From NCBI GenBank assembly GCA_963774455.1, contig CAVZFD010000005.1, forward strand, positions 124,001-188,000: 64,000 bases of DNA, written 5' to 3'. The notes beneath the pieces were generated by a model that made no database searches, was not told the DNA's origin, and saw only the letters and a program-made list of their open reading frames with translations. Source of the DNA: DATFVA01 sp963774455. Lineage in GTDB: Bacteria; Bacteroidota; Ignavibacteria; Ignavibacteriales; Ignavibacteriaceae. The number at the start of each line of letters is the position of its first letter. The stretch's first letter is position 1. This document shows, one piece after another, positions 9,248 through 18,775 of this stretch. The position numbers and the translations under genes are program-made.

Positions 9248-9934
9248 ATGAAAATAAGTAAGTATTTATTAACGGTTCTTTCTCTTCTGCTTCTCTTTAC
9301 TGTAAGCATTGTTGCACAGGAAGAAGAGATGACCTCAGATGAGTGGGAAGCCGAAATGGCACGCCTCAGATCACAGAAAGACGCTCTAACACAGCAGATA
9401 AATGATCTGCAGAACGATATCAGTAAATTAAAAGATCAGCTCCAGGGATTGCAATCATATGAAGACTGCCAGAATGAATTATATTCACTGGTGGGCGCTA
9501 CCAAAGCTGATGTTGATAATTTCAGAAATGCAGTAAATGAACTAAACGGAAAAATCGGAAGAAAAGAAGGTCCGAAAGCTGACAGGCAGAAAGATCTTGA
9601 TGCACTTAAATCGAACAAAATAAGTGCTCTTCCTGAATTCTTTGATAAAGTTCACAACCAGATGCAGGGTAATCTTGATTCGTGGGTAGAAGAAGCTCAG
9701 GAATGGACATATACCGTTGTTAGAGGTGACTGTCTCTGGAATATTGCTAAGAAAGATAATTTTTACGGAAACGGTTTTGCATGGCCGAAGATCTACAAAG
9801 CCAACCGAGACAAGATTAAGAATCCTGATTTGATCTATCCAAAACAGGAATTCACAGTTCCCAAATTAACAGACGAAGAAAAAGCAAAATATGACAAAAT
9901 GAGAACAAATTATAAACCTGCCCCTGTTCAATAA
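9248..9934 (+). CDS. Exported coiled-coil protein with C-terminal LysM domain
   Basis: 228 aa with a signal peptide (residues 1-23, ending in SIVAQ), a coiled-coil region (about 30-70), a helical middle part and a LysM domain (about 153-206: YTVVRGDCLWNIAKK ... IYPKQEFTVPKL). LysM domains bind peptidoglycan GlcNAc chains. GGAGGA precedes the ATG. It is transcribed with the coiled-coil lipoprotein and followed by a strong terminator, so the pair forms a two-gene unit that probably links envelope layers. The link is inferred from architecture. Confidence 0.85.
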   Translation: MKISKYLLTVLSLLLLFTVSIVAQEEEMTSDEWEAEMARLRSQKDALTQQINDLQNDISKLKDQLQGLQSYEDCQNELYSLVGATKADVDNFRNAVNELNGKIGRKEGPKADRQKDLDALKSNKISALPEFFDKVHNQMQGNLDSWVEEAQEWTYTVVRGDCLWNIAKKDNFYGNGFAWPKIYKANRDKIKNPDLIYPKQEFTVPKLTDEEKAKYDKMRTNYKPAPVQ

Positions 9935-9974
9935 TTGTCTCTTTTGTTTTGTTGTTTCACTTTATTTTAGTTGG

Positions 9975-10010
9975 AAAAGCTCTTATCATTAATTTGATAA
10001 GGGCTTTTTC
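9975..10010 (+). terminator. Rho-independent terminator after the LysM gene
   Basis: A 14-bp stem, including one G-U pair (AAAAGCTCTTATCA at 9975-9988 with TGATAAGGGCTTTT at 9995-10008), a 6-nt loop and a T tail. It closes the lipoprotein-LysM unit 25 nt before phoH. Confidence 0.9.
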
Positions 10011-10033
10011 TATTTAAAAGACACAGGAGGATA

Positions 10034-11008
10034 ATGACTGCTGCGGAGAAACGGATTGTATTGGAAAATGTTGATATGCTCGCATTGCTGGGTACGAATG
10101 ATGCGAACCTTAAAATAGTCGAAGACAGGTTCAATGCTTCAATTTCCGTAAGAGGTGAGAACGTTTTCATAAAGGGAGTGCTTGAGGAAATAGAGTTAAT
10201 CGAAAAAATCCTTAAGGAAATGTCGTTCGTGCTGAATACAAACGGGGTACTCTCACAGCAGGACGTTGAAACTATCCTTGACCTTACCATCGAAGGCAGA
10301 GAAATAATAAGTGAAAAAGAATTCGATGCGATAGTTCTTTATACTAAAAATGATGCGATAAAAGCAAAAACTCCGGGACAATCATCTTACATCCAGACAG
10401 CGCAGAAGAACGATATTTGCTTTGCGATAGGGCCAGCAGGTACAGGAAAGACGTACCTGGCTGTAGCTATTGCCGTATCGGCTCTTAAAAAGGGGACAGT
10501 GAATAAGATAGTGCTTGCGAGGCCTGCGGTGGAAGCAGGTGAAAGTCTTGGCTTCCTCCCCGGCGACTTCCGGGAAAAAATTGATCCTTATCTTCGTCCT
10601 TTATATGATGCACTTGATGATATGATGCCTTCCGATAAGCTCAGGAGCTACCTTGAGAAAAGAGTTGTTGAAATAGTACCCCTTGCTTATATGCGGGGCC
10701 GGACCTTGAATAATGCTTTTGTGATACTTGACGAAGCACAGAATGCAACAACAGGGCAGATGAAGATGTTCCTCACACGATTAGGAGCTAATTCAAAATC
10801 TATTATAACCGGTGATATTACTCAGATCGATCTTCCGCCCAAAACTGCCAGCGGTTTAGTGCAGGCGCAGGAAATTTTAAGCAGAATTGAAGGCGTTGGT
10901 TTTATCTATCTCGATAAGACCGATGTAGTAAGGCACAAGCTCGTAAAAGATATTATCGATGCTTACGAGAAGTTCAACGTCGATAAAAACGGCAGCAATG
11001 GAAAATAA
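10034..11008 (+). CDS. phoH: PhoH family ATPase
   Basis: A 324-aa cytoplasmic P-loop protein of the PhoH/PhoL group. Walker A GPAGTGKT is at 133-140 and Walker B VILDEAQN at about 230-237; an N-terminal KH-like or nucleic-acid-binding region precedes them. In many bacteria this gene neighbours ybeY and has been tied to RNA metabolism, but ybeY is not adjacent here. ACAGGAGG precedes the ATG closely. It is convergent with mazG; the stop codons are about 20 nt apart. Confidence 0.93.
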   Translation: MTAAEKRIVLENVDMLALLGTNDANLKIVEDRFNASISVRGENVFIKGVLEEIELIEKILKEMSFVLNTNGVLSQQDVETILDLTIEGREIISEKEFDAIVLYTKNDAIKAKTPGQSSYIQTAQKNDICFAIGPAGTGKTYLAVAIAVSALKKGTVNKIVLARPAVEAGESLGFLPGDFREKIDPYLRPLYDALDDMMPSDKLRSYLEKRVVEIVPLAYMRGRTLNNAFVILDEAQNATTGQMKMFLTRLGANSKSIITGDITQIDLPPKTASGLVQAQEILSRIEGVGFIYLDKTDVVRHKLVKDIIDAYEKFNVDKNGSNGK

Positions 11009-11027
11009 AAAAAGCTGCTCTGAGTGT

Positions 11028-11789
11028 TTAATCGAACTTTTTACTTTCTTCCCAGTATTTATCCATTTCCTCAAGATTAGATTCGTCAATTTTTCTTCCG
11101 CTGCTCTTTACCCGATTCTCAACGAAATTAAACCTTTTAATAAACTTTTCATTGGTTCTTCTCAAAGCATTCTCGGGATTAACTCCGAGGAACCTTGAGT
11201 AGTTAACAAGCGCGAAAAATACGTCTCCTATTTCTTTCTCAAGTTCGTCGGCACTTTCCTGAGTTTCAGAAACATGCATCTCTTCAATTTCTTCAATAAC
11301 TTTTTTCCAGACATCCTCTTTCTTCTCCCAGTCAAACCCGACTTTCGCGGCTTTTTCCTGGAGTCTGTGAGCACGCTGTAAAGCAGGAAGCATCCTTGGA
11401 ACGCCCTCAAGGACAGATTCTCTTCCCTCAGTAAGTTTTATGCTTTCCCAATTCTTTTTAACTTCTTCCGATCCATTCACCTTAACGTTCCCAAATACAT
11501 GCGGATGCCTTCTGACCAGTTTTTCGCTTATAGAATCCATAACTTCATCCAGCTTAAAATGATTTTCTTCGGCTGCAATTACCGAATGGAAAATGACGTG
11601 CAGGAGAAGATCTCCCAGTTCCTTTTTAAGCTCATCATAATTCTTCTCGTCTATTGCCTCCACAACTTCATACGCTTCCTCAATAGTATTCGCCTTAATT
11701 GAATCATTAGTCTGCTCCCGGTCCCATGGACATTCCAGCCGTAGTCTTTTTACTATCTCATATAATTCTTTAAATTTCGTTTCAACCAT
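11028..11789 (-). CDS. mazG: Nucleoside triphosphate pyrophosphohydrolase MazG
   Basis: Hydrolyses NTPs to NMP and pyrophosphate, a house-cleaning function. Two MazG repeats are visible: the N-terminal one with CPWDREQT, ANTIEEAYEVVEAI and ELGDLLLHVIFHS, and the C-terminal one with KVGFDWEKKEDVWKKVIEEI and ELEKEIGDVFFALVNY. These EExxE and ExxD metal ligands indicate an active enzyme. The start is taken at the ATG on 11789 (253 aa). A longer frame to 11852 adds 21 residues that do not belong to the family. Confidence 0.95.
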   Translation of the reverse strand: MVETKFKELYEIVKRLRLECPWDREQTNDSIKANTIEEAYEVVEAIDEKNYDELKKELGDLLLHVIFHSVIAAEENHFKLDEVMDSISEKLVRRHPHVFGNVKVNGSEEVKKNWESIKLTEGRESVLEGVPRMLPALQRAHRLQEKAAKVGFDWEKKEDVWKKVIEEIEEMHVSETQESADELEKEIGDVFFALVNYSRFLGVNPENALRRTNEKFIKRFNFVENRVKSSGRKIDESNLEEMDKYWEESKKFD

Positions 11790-11871
11790 TTTAATTTTTC
11801 CGTTCTGATTAATATTTAGAAACGTGAACAAGAAAAATAGAAAAACTAACAACCTGATAAAAGGAGAATAA

Positions 11872-12330
11872 ATGATTGAAGAAAAGATAAAAGAACTCGG
11901 ATTTACACTGCCCGATCCACCCGAACCCCTGGCCGCTTATGTTCCGGCTATAATTGCAGGCGATTTCGTATTCACAGCAGGACAGCTTCCCTTTGCCAGC
12001 GGTGAGTTGAAATATGCAGGTAAGCTGGGCAAAGAGGTTTCTGAAGAAGACGGGAAAAAAGCTGCACAATTATGCGCACTGAACTGCCTGAGTGCGGTAA
12101 AAGGCGTAATAGGGGAACTAAACAGGATTGAGCAGGTAATAAAGGTGACAGTATTTGTAAATAGTGCGGAAGGTTTTACTAATCAGCCGGTTGTGGCAAA
12201 CGGAGCTTCGGAATTGTTGGAAAAGATATTCGGAAAGAACGGCAGCCATGCCAGGAGTGCGGTAGGAGTGAACGAACTGCCGAAAAATGCTCCTGTTGAG
12301 ATAGAAATGATAGTAAAAATCAAAAAATAG
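11872..12330 (+). CDS. RidA family (YjgF/YER057c/UK114) protein
   Basis: 152 aa, in the range of the longer RidA subfamily. It shows the characteristic GDFVFTAGQLPF, VIKVTVFVNSAEGF and HARSAVGVNELPKNAPVEIEM, including the Arg that binds the substrate carboxylate in enamine/imine deaminases. RidA hydrolyses reactive 2-aminoacrylate; other subfamilies differ, so the substrate is uncertain. AAAGGAG precedes the ATG. It is divergent from mazG, with 82 nt between the start codons. Confidence 0.9.
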   Translation: MIEEKIKELGFTLPDPPEPLAAYVPAIIAGDFVFTAGQLPFASGELKYAGKLGKEVSEEDGKKAAQLCALNCLSAVKGVIGELNRIEQVIKVTVFVNSAEGFTNQPVVANGASELLEKIFGKNGSHARSAVGVNELPKNAPVEIEMIVKIKK

Positions 12331-12429
12331 CTCTCATTTTGGAGTTTTTTGCAATTTTGTATTTTCACTTACCTTGATACTGTATTTCATATGTAGGTAT
12401 ATTTATACGATAAAATATAAAAAGTTGAT

Positions 12430-12786
12430 ATGAACCGTACAATGTTCCGTTCGAAAATACACAAGGCTACTGTTACAATGGCCGAGCTGTATTACGAAGG
12501 AAGTATAACTGTTGATAAAGAACTGCTGGAAGCGGCTGATATTCTCCCTTTTGAAAAAGTCCAGGTAGTTAACCTGAATACCGGCAGTAGACTTGAGACA
12601 TACACTCTTGAAGGTCCTGCCGGAAGCGGAATGATCTGTCTGAATGGTCCTGCCGCTAGATTAGGAAGCGTTGGAGATGAAGTAATTATCATCACTTATA
12701 CCACGATGAGCAATGAGGAAGCGAAGAAGCATAAACCGAAAATTATCCTTGTTGATAAGAATAACAAAATAAGTAAAGTGCTGTGA
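12430..12786 (+). CDS. panD: Aspartate 1-decarboxylase
   Basis: Makes beta-alanine for pantothenate and CoA synthesis. The 118-aa proenzyme self-cleaves at Gly24-Ser25 (YYEGS, residues 21-25) to form the pyruvoyl cofactor; the site is at the canonical position. Other expected segments are present: FRSKIHKATVT at the start, NTGSRLETY and the loop GMICLNGPAARLG. No other pan gene is adjacent. Confidence 0.97.
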   Translation: MNRTMFRSKIHKATVTMAELYYEGSITVDKELLEAADILPFEKVQVVNLNTGSRLETYTLEGPAGSGMICLNGPAARLGSVGDEVIIITYTTMSNEEAKKHKPKIILVDKNNKISKVL

Positions 12787-12867
12787 CTTTGAGAGCAGGA
12801 TTAAAAAAAGCTCCATTGATTTTTTACACTCTTTTCTTTAATATGTTGTAAAATCGGGAAAAAAATT

Positions 12868-13350
12868 ATGAAGAAAATATTTGTTTTAGTTTTTGCAGTA
12901 ATGATAGGGACAGGATTTTCCCAGTACAGGCCAACAGGGTTATCAACTGAGCATATCAGCGATGGAATTATAAACCAGAGTCAGGGAACCCCACTGCTGG
13001 GATTCCTTAATTCCTCCAGCTTCCAGATGCATCATACCTATGATGTCTCATACGCCTCATCCGGAAGCAATAGTCTAGCTCTCACTACATATACAAACAG
13101 TATGTCTTATCAGTTCAGTAAAAACCTTAACGTTCAGGTAGACGCAAGCGTTGTCTATTCACCCTACAGTTCGCTGGGTAAGACATTTGAAAATAATATT
13201 AATGGAATATATTTGAGCAAGGCTGCGATCAACTACCAGCCATGGAAAGATGTCTTTATATCGGTTCAATACAGGAATCTGCCGGTGACATATTATTCCC
13301 CATTCAGCGGATACAGGGATAATTTCTTCGATAGTGCCTGGGGATGGTAA
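12868..13350 (+). CDS. Exported protein of unknown function
   Basis: 160 aa with a clear signal peptide (MKKIFVLVFAVMIGTGFSQ). The mature part is rich in Ser, Tyr, Asn and alternating residues (TYTNSMSYQFSKNLNVQVDA, AAINYQPWKDVFISVQYRN), suggesting beta strands, possibly a small or partial outer-membrane barrel. It ends in an aromatic WGW. No family was recognised. It is followed after 34 nt by the LytR_C gene. Confidence 0.7.
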   Translation: MKKIFVLVFAVMIGTGFSQYRPTGLSTEHISDGIINQSQGTPLLGFLNSSSFQMHHTYDVSYASSGSNSLALTTYTNSMSYQFSKNLNVQVDASVVYSPYSSLGKTFENNINGIYLSKAAINYQPWKDVFISVQYRNLPVTYYSPFSGYRDNFFDSAWGW

Positions 13351-13384
13351 TATTATTGAATATTGACTATTTAGCGAAGTATAA

Positions 13385-13861
13385 GTGAAGGAAAAATCCC
13401 AGCCTAAGCATAGAGATTTCAAAAGTAGCGTTTCGGGTTCCAATCTTATCCTCAATTCTATTATAATACTGCTGGGGATATTAATTATTTTTCTCACTTT
13501 CTCACTCGTCAACCGCTTAAGCGCCCATTACACTGAACAGAACACAACCAGCATTAAAAAAACAGCATCGGCCGTAATCCAGGTAGAAGTGCTGAACGGC
13601 TGCGGTGCTTTAGGTGTAGCGGAAGAATTCACCGACTACCTTAGAAAAGAGAAATTTGATGTAGTACAGATGGGAAATTATGTTTCGTTCGATATAGATA
13701 AGTCGATGGTAATAGACAGGACAGGCAACCGGGCAAATGCTGAAAAGGTAGCGTCAGCCTTAGGGATTGAGGACAAAAATGTAATTCTGCAGAAAAACGA
13801 CGACTCCTTCCTGGATGTTTCTGTTGTAATAGGAAAAGATTATAAAAAATTAAATCAATAA
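13385..13861 (+). CDS. Membrane-anchored LytR C-terminal domain protein
   Basis: 158 aa with a GTG start, one N-terminal membrane segment (about residues 24-43, LNSIIILLGILIIFLTFSLV) and an extracytoplasmic domain like LytR_C: VQVEVLNGCGALGVAEEFTDYLR, FDVVQMGNY, ANAEKVASALGI and VSVVIGKDY. The domain is found after LCP cell-wall ligase domains or, as here, alone. The ligand is unknown. rsfS follows after 10 nt, which agrees with the LytR/LCP-RsfS gene linkage common in bacteria. Confidence 0.85.
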   Translation: MKEKSQPKHRDFKSSVSGSNLILNSIIILLGILIIFLTFSLVNRLSAHYTEQNTTSIKKTASAVIQVEVLNGCGALGVAEEFTDYLRKEKFDVVQMGNYVSFDIDKSMVIDRTGNRANAEKVASALGIEDKNVILQKNDDSFLDVSVVIGKDYKKLNQ

Positions 13862-13871
13862 AAGGAAGAAT

Positions 13872-14264
13872 TTGAATTCAAAAAATTTTGCTGATAAAAT
13901 TACCAGTCTCATATTCAACAAAAAAGGATATGATGTTAAAATACTTGACTTAAGAAAGCTTACTGCTTTTGCGGATTATTTCATTATTTGTTCGGCTGAT
14001 TCAAGTACCCAGGTTAAGGCAGTGGCAGATGAAATTGATAAGGAACTCCGTGATGAAGGCATAAAGTATTGGCACAAGGAGGGTTATAAAGGCCTGAACT
14101 GGGTGCTGATTGATTATGTAGACGTAGTCGTTCACATCTTTAAAAAGGACGCCCGGGAATTTTATAACCTTGAAAAGCTCTGGGGCGACGCTCCTGTGAA
14201 AGATGTTCAGGACCCAGCAGCAGCAGAGATAGGTAATAAAAAAGCCAGGACAGTGCAGAAATAA
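13872..14264 (+). CDS. rsfS: Ribosome silencing factor RsfS
   Basis: Binds ribosomal protein L14 and blocks subunit joining when nutrients are low. 130 aa of the RsfS/Iojap family with DLRKLTAFADYFIICSADS, KYWHKEGYKGLNWVLIDYVD and VVHIFKKDAREFYNLEKLWGDA. The start is TTG at 13872 after AAAGGAAG. The C-terminal tail after residue 115 is divergent, as usual. Confidence 0.95.
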   Translation: MNSKNFADKITSLIFNKKGYDVKILDLRKLTAFADYFIICSADSSTQVKAVADEIDKELRDEGIKYWHKEGYKGLNWVLIDYVDVVVHIFKKDAREFYNLEKLWGDAPVKDVQDPAAAEIGNKKARTVQK

Positions 14265-14301
14265 TTTTATCCTCCCTTAATAAAACTAATTCGGAATTAA
14301 A

Positions 14302-15930
14302 TTGAAAGAATATTTATACAACCTTTTGGTTTCTGCCTCTGAAAAACTTCCATACCTGAAAGAGATCCCCTTTGTTTTTGAGATTCCCAGGCAGGAATCA
14401 TTCGGTGATTTTTCCATCAATGCTGCTATGCTTTTAACAAAAAAACTGAAGAAAAACCCTCGTGAAATAGCCCAGGAAATAATCGATAATCTTCCTATTG
14501 ACAATAAGGTTATCTATAAAACCGAAATAGCAGGACCCGGCTTTATTAATTTTTTCTTCACCAATGAATTTATCGCAGCGATTTTAAAGAATATACTGCA
14601 GGAAAAAGATAACTTTGGTAAATCGGACAGGTATAATGGAAAAAAGGCCAATGTTGAGTTTGTATCTGCAAATCCTACAGGACCCCTCACCGTGGGACAT
14701 GGAAGGAATGCAGTGGTTGGCGATACTGTTGCTAATATGCTTGAGTGGATAGGTTATGATGTTGACCGTGAATATTACTTTAACAATGCGGGAAGACAGA
14801 TGAGGGTTTTGGGCGACTCAGTGAGACTTCGCTACCTGGAATTACTGGATCAGAAGGTTGAGTTCCCGGAAGATTATTACCAGGGTGAATACATTAAAGA
14901 AATCGCAAAATCATTATTTGATGAATTTAAGGGTTCATTAAAAGACGAACATGCAGAAGGTAAGTTTAAAGAAAAAGCTGAAATCGAGATCTTTAGGGAT
15001 ATTGAAAGAACCCTTAACAGGCTGGGCATTCACCATAAAATATTTTATAATGAAAACTCACTGTATGAAGAAGGTAAAATTAAAAACCTATTGAACGAGT
15101 TTAGGGAAAAGGAACTCTCATACGAAAAGGAGAACGCAACCTGGCTGAAGCTATCCGAGATGGGAAACGAGCAGGATAAGGTAATTATAAAATCCTCCGG
15201 TGAACCCACGTACCGTCTCCCCGATATAGCATACCATGAAACCAAGTTCAGCCGCGGATATGATCTGATTGTAGACCTCTTTGGTTCTGACCATAATGCC
15301 ACATATCCTGATGTTCTTGCAGGGTTGAAAGCACTTGGATATGATATCGAAATGGTGAAGGTCCTGATACACCAGTTTGTAACCATTACAGAAAACGGAG
15401 AAGTAGTGAAGATGTCAACCCGGAAAGCGAATTATATTACACTGGACCAGCTTTTGGATGAAGTGGGAAGCGATGTGGTTAGGTATTTCTTCAACATGCG
15501 AAATATCACCACGCATATGAATTTTGATCTGACACTGGCAAAAAAGCAGTCGGACGAGAACCCGGTATTTTATCTTCAATATGCGCATGCAAGGATCTGC
15601 TCTATACTTAAGATGATAGAGAAAGAGGAATTAAAGCCTTCTATTCAAAACCTTAACCTACTAAGTGCAGATGAAGAACTTCAACTGCTTAAAAAACTGA
15701 ATAAATTTAAGGATGAAGTACTGGGAAGTGCTGAAAACTTTGAACCTAACAGGATATGCACCTATCTTGAAGAACTGGCTGCGGCATTCCACAAGTTTTA
15801 TACTTTCTGCAGAATACTCGGTACTGAAAAGAAACTGGCTGAAGCACGGGTTGCCCTGGCAATTGCTTCAAGGATTGTACTTAAAAACGGCCTTAGCATT
15901 CTGGGTGTAAGAGCCCCTGAAAGGATGTAG
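14302..15930 (+). CDS. argS: Arginyl-tRNA synthetase
   Basis: Charges tRNA-Arg. The 542-aa length is typical for the Bacteroidota type. An N-terminal Add-1 domain is followed by the class I signature ANPTGPLTVGHGRN (HIGH equivalent near 131-136), then the KMSKS equivalent VVKMSTRKANY and the C-terminal DALR anticodon-binding domain (YLQYAHARICSILK at its start). The start codon is TTG at 14302. It is convergent with comF at a 5-nt distance. Confidence 0.97.
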   Translation: MKEYLYNLLVSASEKLPYLKEIPFVFEIPRQESFGDFSINAAMLLTKKLKKNPREIAQEIIDNLPIDNKVIYKTEIAGPGFINFFFTNEFIAAILKNILQEKDNFGKSDRYNGKKANVEFVSANPTGPLTVGHGRNAVVGDTVANMLEWIGYDVDREYYFNNAGRQMRVLGDSVRLRYLELLDQKVEFPEDYYQGEYIKEIAKSLFDEFKGSLKDEHAEGKFKEKAEIEIFRDIERTLNRLGIHHKIFYNENSLYEEGKIKNLLNEFREKELSYEKENATWLKLSEMGNEQDKVIIKSSGEPTYRLPDIAYHETKFSRGYDLIVDLFGSDHNATYPDVLAGLKALGYDIEMVKVLIHQFVTITENGEVVKMSTRKANYITLDQLLDEVGSDVVRYFFNMRNITTHMNFDLTLAKKQSDENPVFYLQYAHARICSILKMIEKEELKPSIQNLNLLSADEELQLLKKLNKFKDEVLGSAENFEPNRICTYLEELAAAFHKFYTFCRILGTEKKLAEARVALAIASRIVLKNGLSILGVRAPERM

Positions 15931-15935
15931 TTAGT

Positions 15936-16616
15936 TTAGTCGGCTATTGCCGCAGAGGCTGCGTATACCTTTGCTGCGCCGGCCTCAAGCAAGGCTTTGC
16001 CGCATTCACTGAGAGTTGCCCCGGTTGTTATAACATCATCTACAAGCAGAATAGATTCGCCATTAAGCCTCCCCTTTGACCTGAAAGCATTTTTCACATT
16101 TTTCTCCCGTTCGGATATTTTCATAGTGGTCTGTGTTTCAGTGTATCTTTTTCTTCTGATAATTCCTTTCCTTACAGAAATGCCGACTGTCTTACTTACA
16201 CCTTTTGCCACATAATAAGACTGGTTAAACTGTCTTTCGGCCATCCTCAAATGATGCAGCGGAACAGGTACGACCATATCAAATTTACAGCCGGGGAAAT
16301 CCTTTATCAATTTTTGTCCCAGTAATTCCCCAAGAAAAACTCCCAGCAGAAATTTTCTTCCATATTTGAGAGAATGAATTATCTGCTGAAGCTCTTTATC
16401 TTTTTCAAAGACGAAACAGGAAGTAAAAGAGGTTATAATTTCTTTTTCGGCAAATTTCCGGTCAAATTCTGATGAAATCCTTTTAGGGTCTGCCTCCTTA
16501 ATCCTTGAAAGACACTTTCCGCATACAGGAGGTTCGGCAGACAGAAGCTTTAGGCCGCAGCAGGGACAGAACCGCGGCAGTAAAAAATCAAGAAATAATT
16601 TCCCTGTTACACGCAT
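15936..16616 (-). CDS. comF: ComF family phosphoribosyltransferase-like protein
   Basis: Related to ComF/GntX. An N-terminal zinc-ribbon-like segment (FCPCCGLKL ... CGKCLSRI) is followed by a PRTase fold with the PRPP-binding loop ILLVDDVITTGATLSE and FDMVVPVPLHHLRMAERQFNQ. In competent bacteria ComF helps DNA uptake; elsewhere its role is unclear. The start is placed at the ATG on 16616, which follows AGAGA and leaves an 8-nt gap to the VWA gene. A longer frame begins at 16658 inside that gene. It is the last of a four-gene minus-strand chain. Confidence 0.88.
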   Translation of the reverse strand: MRVTGKLFLDFLLPRFCPCCGLKLLSAEPPVCGKCLSRIKEADPKRISSEFDRKFAEKEIITSFTSCFVFEKDKELQQIIHSLKYGRKFLLGVFLGELLGQKLIKDFPGCKFDMVVPVPLHHLRMAERQFNQSYYVAKGVSKTVGISVRKGIIRRKRYTETQTTMKISEREKNVKNAFRSKGRLNGESILLVDDVITTGATLSECGKALLEAGAAKVYAASAAIAD

Positions 16617-16624
16617 CTTTCTCT

Positions 16625-18775
16625 CTATAACATTCCCGATTGTTTCCTTATAAACCATTCAGTTCCGAGCAGAACTATCACTATAATAAGAAGCCATTCA
16701 TTCGACCATAGTCTGATCTCATTAACCTCCGTTTTTTCTTTTGATGCATTCTGCCGGATATTTTTTAAGAAAGGATATACCGCATTCATATCAGTATAAT
16801 AGAAATATTTACCCCCTGTATTATCAGCAAGTGATGCTAGAAATTCATAGTCTGCTACGGGATTTAATTGTTCTATATCAACCTCGCCGATATTAAAGCT
16901 TCCGCCGTCAGTACCGAGCGACTTATTATTTCGAGAAGCTTTCCCGTTGAACGTAAAATCACCGGTTTGAGCAGTCTGATATGTGCCTTCATACAACCCA
17001 CTTCCCAACGAATTTAATATTACCTCATCCTTCTTCCCGTTATAGGTTATGGTTACATTTACCTCCGCATCTGCAACAGGGTTATATGAAGCATCATAAA
17101 CTTCAGCTGAAAACTCTACTGGCTCACCCAGGGCATAAAGCTTTTTAGATGTCTTAACCGAAACCTGTTTCTGTTCTTCCGTACTTCTTAGCCATTTGAC
17201 GCTGTTGTGAATAAAACTATCAAACAAGGTCAGCTTCTTTGTCGCCGTCTGAAGCTTCCATCTCCATATTCCGCCTGCCAGCACTGCTATCGATCTTTTC
17301 GTACCGATTCTCCTTGATACTATCATCGGGGTATTCAAAGCCACATTGTTCAGCCTGGTTTTAACAATTACTTCGCTTTCAGGTTTGGCACTCATCTCAG
17401 CGTTTGTCATAAAAACCGGGGGAAGATTGTTCCAGGAACCGGCAGGATTATCAGATTCATTTTGGATAAGCGGGTTTTCATTCTCATTGTTTTGAACCAC
17501 GGGCTGAACTTCCGAGAATCCGTTATCAATGTTTTGAATAGTAAACGGAAGTTCCGGCTGAAGAGTTCTTAACCTGTTTAGATCCGTATTGTCTTCCAGG
17601 ACCAGCAAGAAAGGCTTTCCCATTGATGTAACAGCATTCTTTACACGGTTCAGCAGCTCTGCGCCTGTCCCTTTTGAAGGAAATCCTAAAAGGATCAGTA
17701 CCTGCGCACTGTCAAGCTCCGTGGCAGCGTTAATGTTCTCAATGTATTTACCGGGGGCTGTTTGGGTTAACGATTTTACTGACAGGTTTTTATCCTCTTC
17801 AAGTGAATTCTTTATAAAGGACAGATCAGGGGAAGGACTCCCGGTTAAGATCAAAACCTTAACTTTATTACTGAGAACATTTATATAAAACACACTTTTA
17901 TTATTTTCAAAAGTAAATTCTCCCTCGTGATCATTAAGTTCCAGAGCCAGTTTTTTTTCACCGCCTGTTTTAGGTATATAGGTAAAAGTTTCATTCTGGG
18001 TGCCGTCCGTCGATAAGTCAAAAGTTCTTTGCTCCAGTAGGCGGCCTCCTTCATAAAGAGAAATTACAGCAGGCTTATTCCCGAATCCTCTGTTCAAAAC
18101 AGAAGCTGAAATGGTAGTAGGAGTTCCGGCATATATAAATTCATTGTGGAGAATATTTTTTATGAGTACATCGTTCCTTTTGGTGGTATCACCGACTCCA
18201 ATAGTAAAAATTGGGATATTCAACTTTTCTGCATTAAACAGGGGATTAGCACCTTCAGTTATAACACCGTCACTTACTATCGCAACAGATGCAATATTTT
18301 CCTTTTTATTTTTAATGAAAGAAAAGATTTCTGAAAAATTTGTACTCCCTTCCCGGAAACTTAATCGTGAAAGACTGTCGTAGGGAAAGGGAGTTATCTG
18401 AGAGCCGAAGGTGAAGAATTCTGAACTGCCCGATAAATTATTATTGTTTAATCCGTCGACAAAACGTTTAACATTCTCGCTTCGTTGTGTAGCGTCTTTA
18501 ATTTGTATAGAATGTGAGTCATCCACAAATACGAGGTTGACCGGCTGAAGGATAACTTTTTTTATCAGGGTAACAACAGGTTCAAATATGATGAAGAGCA
18601 GGAGGATAAGTGCGAATGTCCTAAGAAGAACGAGGATGGTCTTTTTTACAGAACTGACCGGAGGAAGAGTATAGCGATACATGTATACCGCATATGCGGT
18701 AAGGAATACCAGTCCTAAAAAGAAAAAGAATCCATTAAATGAAAAGGAAAGATTGATATTATCAAAGTTAAACAT
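16625..18775 (-). CDS. VWA-domain membrane protein
   Basis: 716 aa. Two N-terminal membrane helices (about 14-34 and 45-69) precede a von Willebrand A-type domain with a MIDAS-like DDSHS in NLVFVDDSHSIQI. A long exported region and a last membrane helix near the C-terminus (WLLIIVIVLLGTEWFIRKQ) follow. The layout matches the large BatA-like or 'glutamine amidotransferase-like' VWA proteins common in Bacteroidota, whose function is not settled. Its ATG overlaps the stop codon of the phzF-like gene (TAATG), so the two are translationally coupled. Confidence 0.85.
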   Translation of the reverse strand: MFNFDNINLSFSFNGFFFFLGLVFLTAYAVYMYRYTLPPVSSVKKTILVLLRTFALILLLFIIFEPVVTLIKKVILQPVNLVFVDDSHSIQIKDATQRSENVKRFVDGLNNNNLSGSSEFFTFGSQITPFPYDSLSRLSFREGSTNFSEIFSFIKNKKENIASVAIVSDGVITEGANPLFNAEKLNIPIFTIGVGDTTKRNDVLIKNILHNEFIYAGTPTTISASVLNRGFGNKPAVISLYEGGRLLEQRTFDLSTDGTQNETFTYIPKTGGEKKLALELNDHEGEFTFENNKSVFYINVLSNKVKVLILTGSPSPDLSFIKNSLEEDKNLSVKSLTQTAPGKYIENINAATELDSAQVLILLGFPSKGTGAELLNRVKNAVTSMGKPFLLVLEDNTDLNRLRTLQPELPFTIQNIDNGFSEVQPVVQNNENENPLIQNESDNPAGSWNNLPPVFMTNAEMSAKPESEVIVKTRLNNVALNTPMIVSRRIGTKRSIAVLAGGIWRWKLQTATKKLTLFDSFIHNSVKWLRSTEEQKQVSVKTSKKLYALGEPVEFSAEVYDASYNPVADAEVNVTITYNGKKDEVILNSLGSGLYEGTYQTAQTGDFTFNGKASRNNKSLGTDGGSFNIGEVDIEQLNPVADYEFLASLADNTGGKYFYYTDMNAVYPFLKNIRQNASKEKTEVNEIRLWSNEWLLIIVIVLLGTEWFIRKQSGML

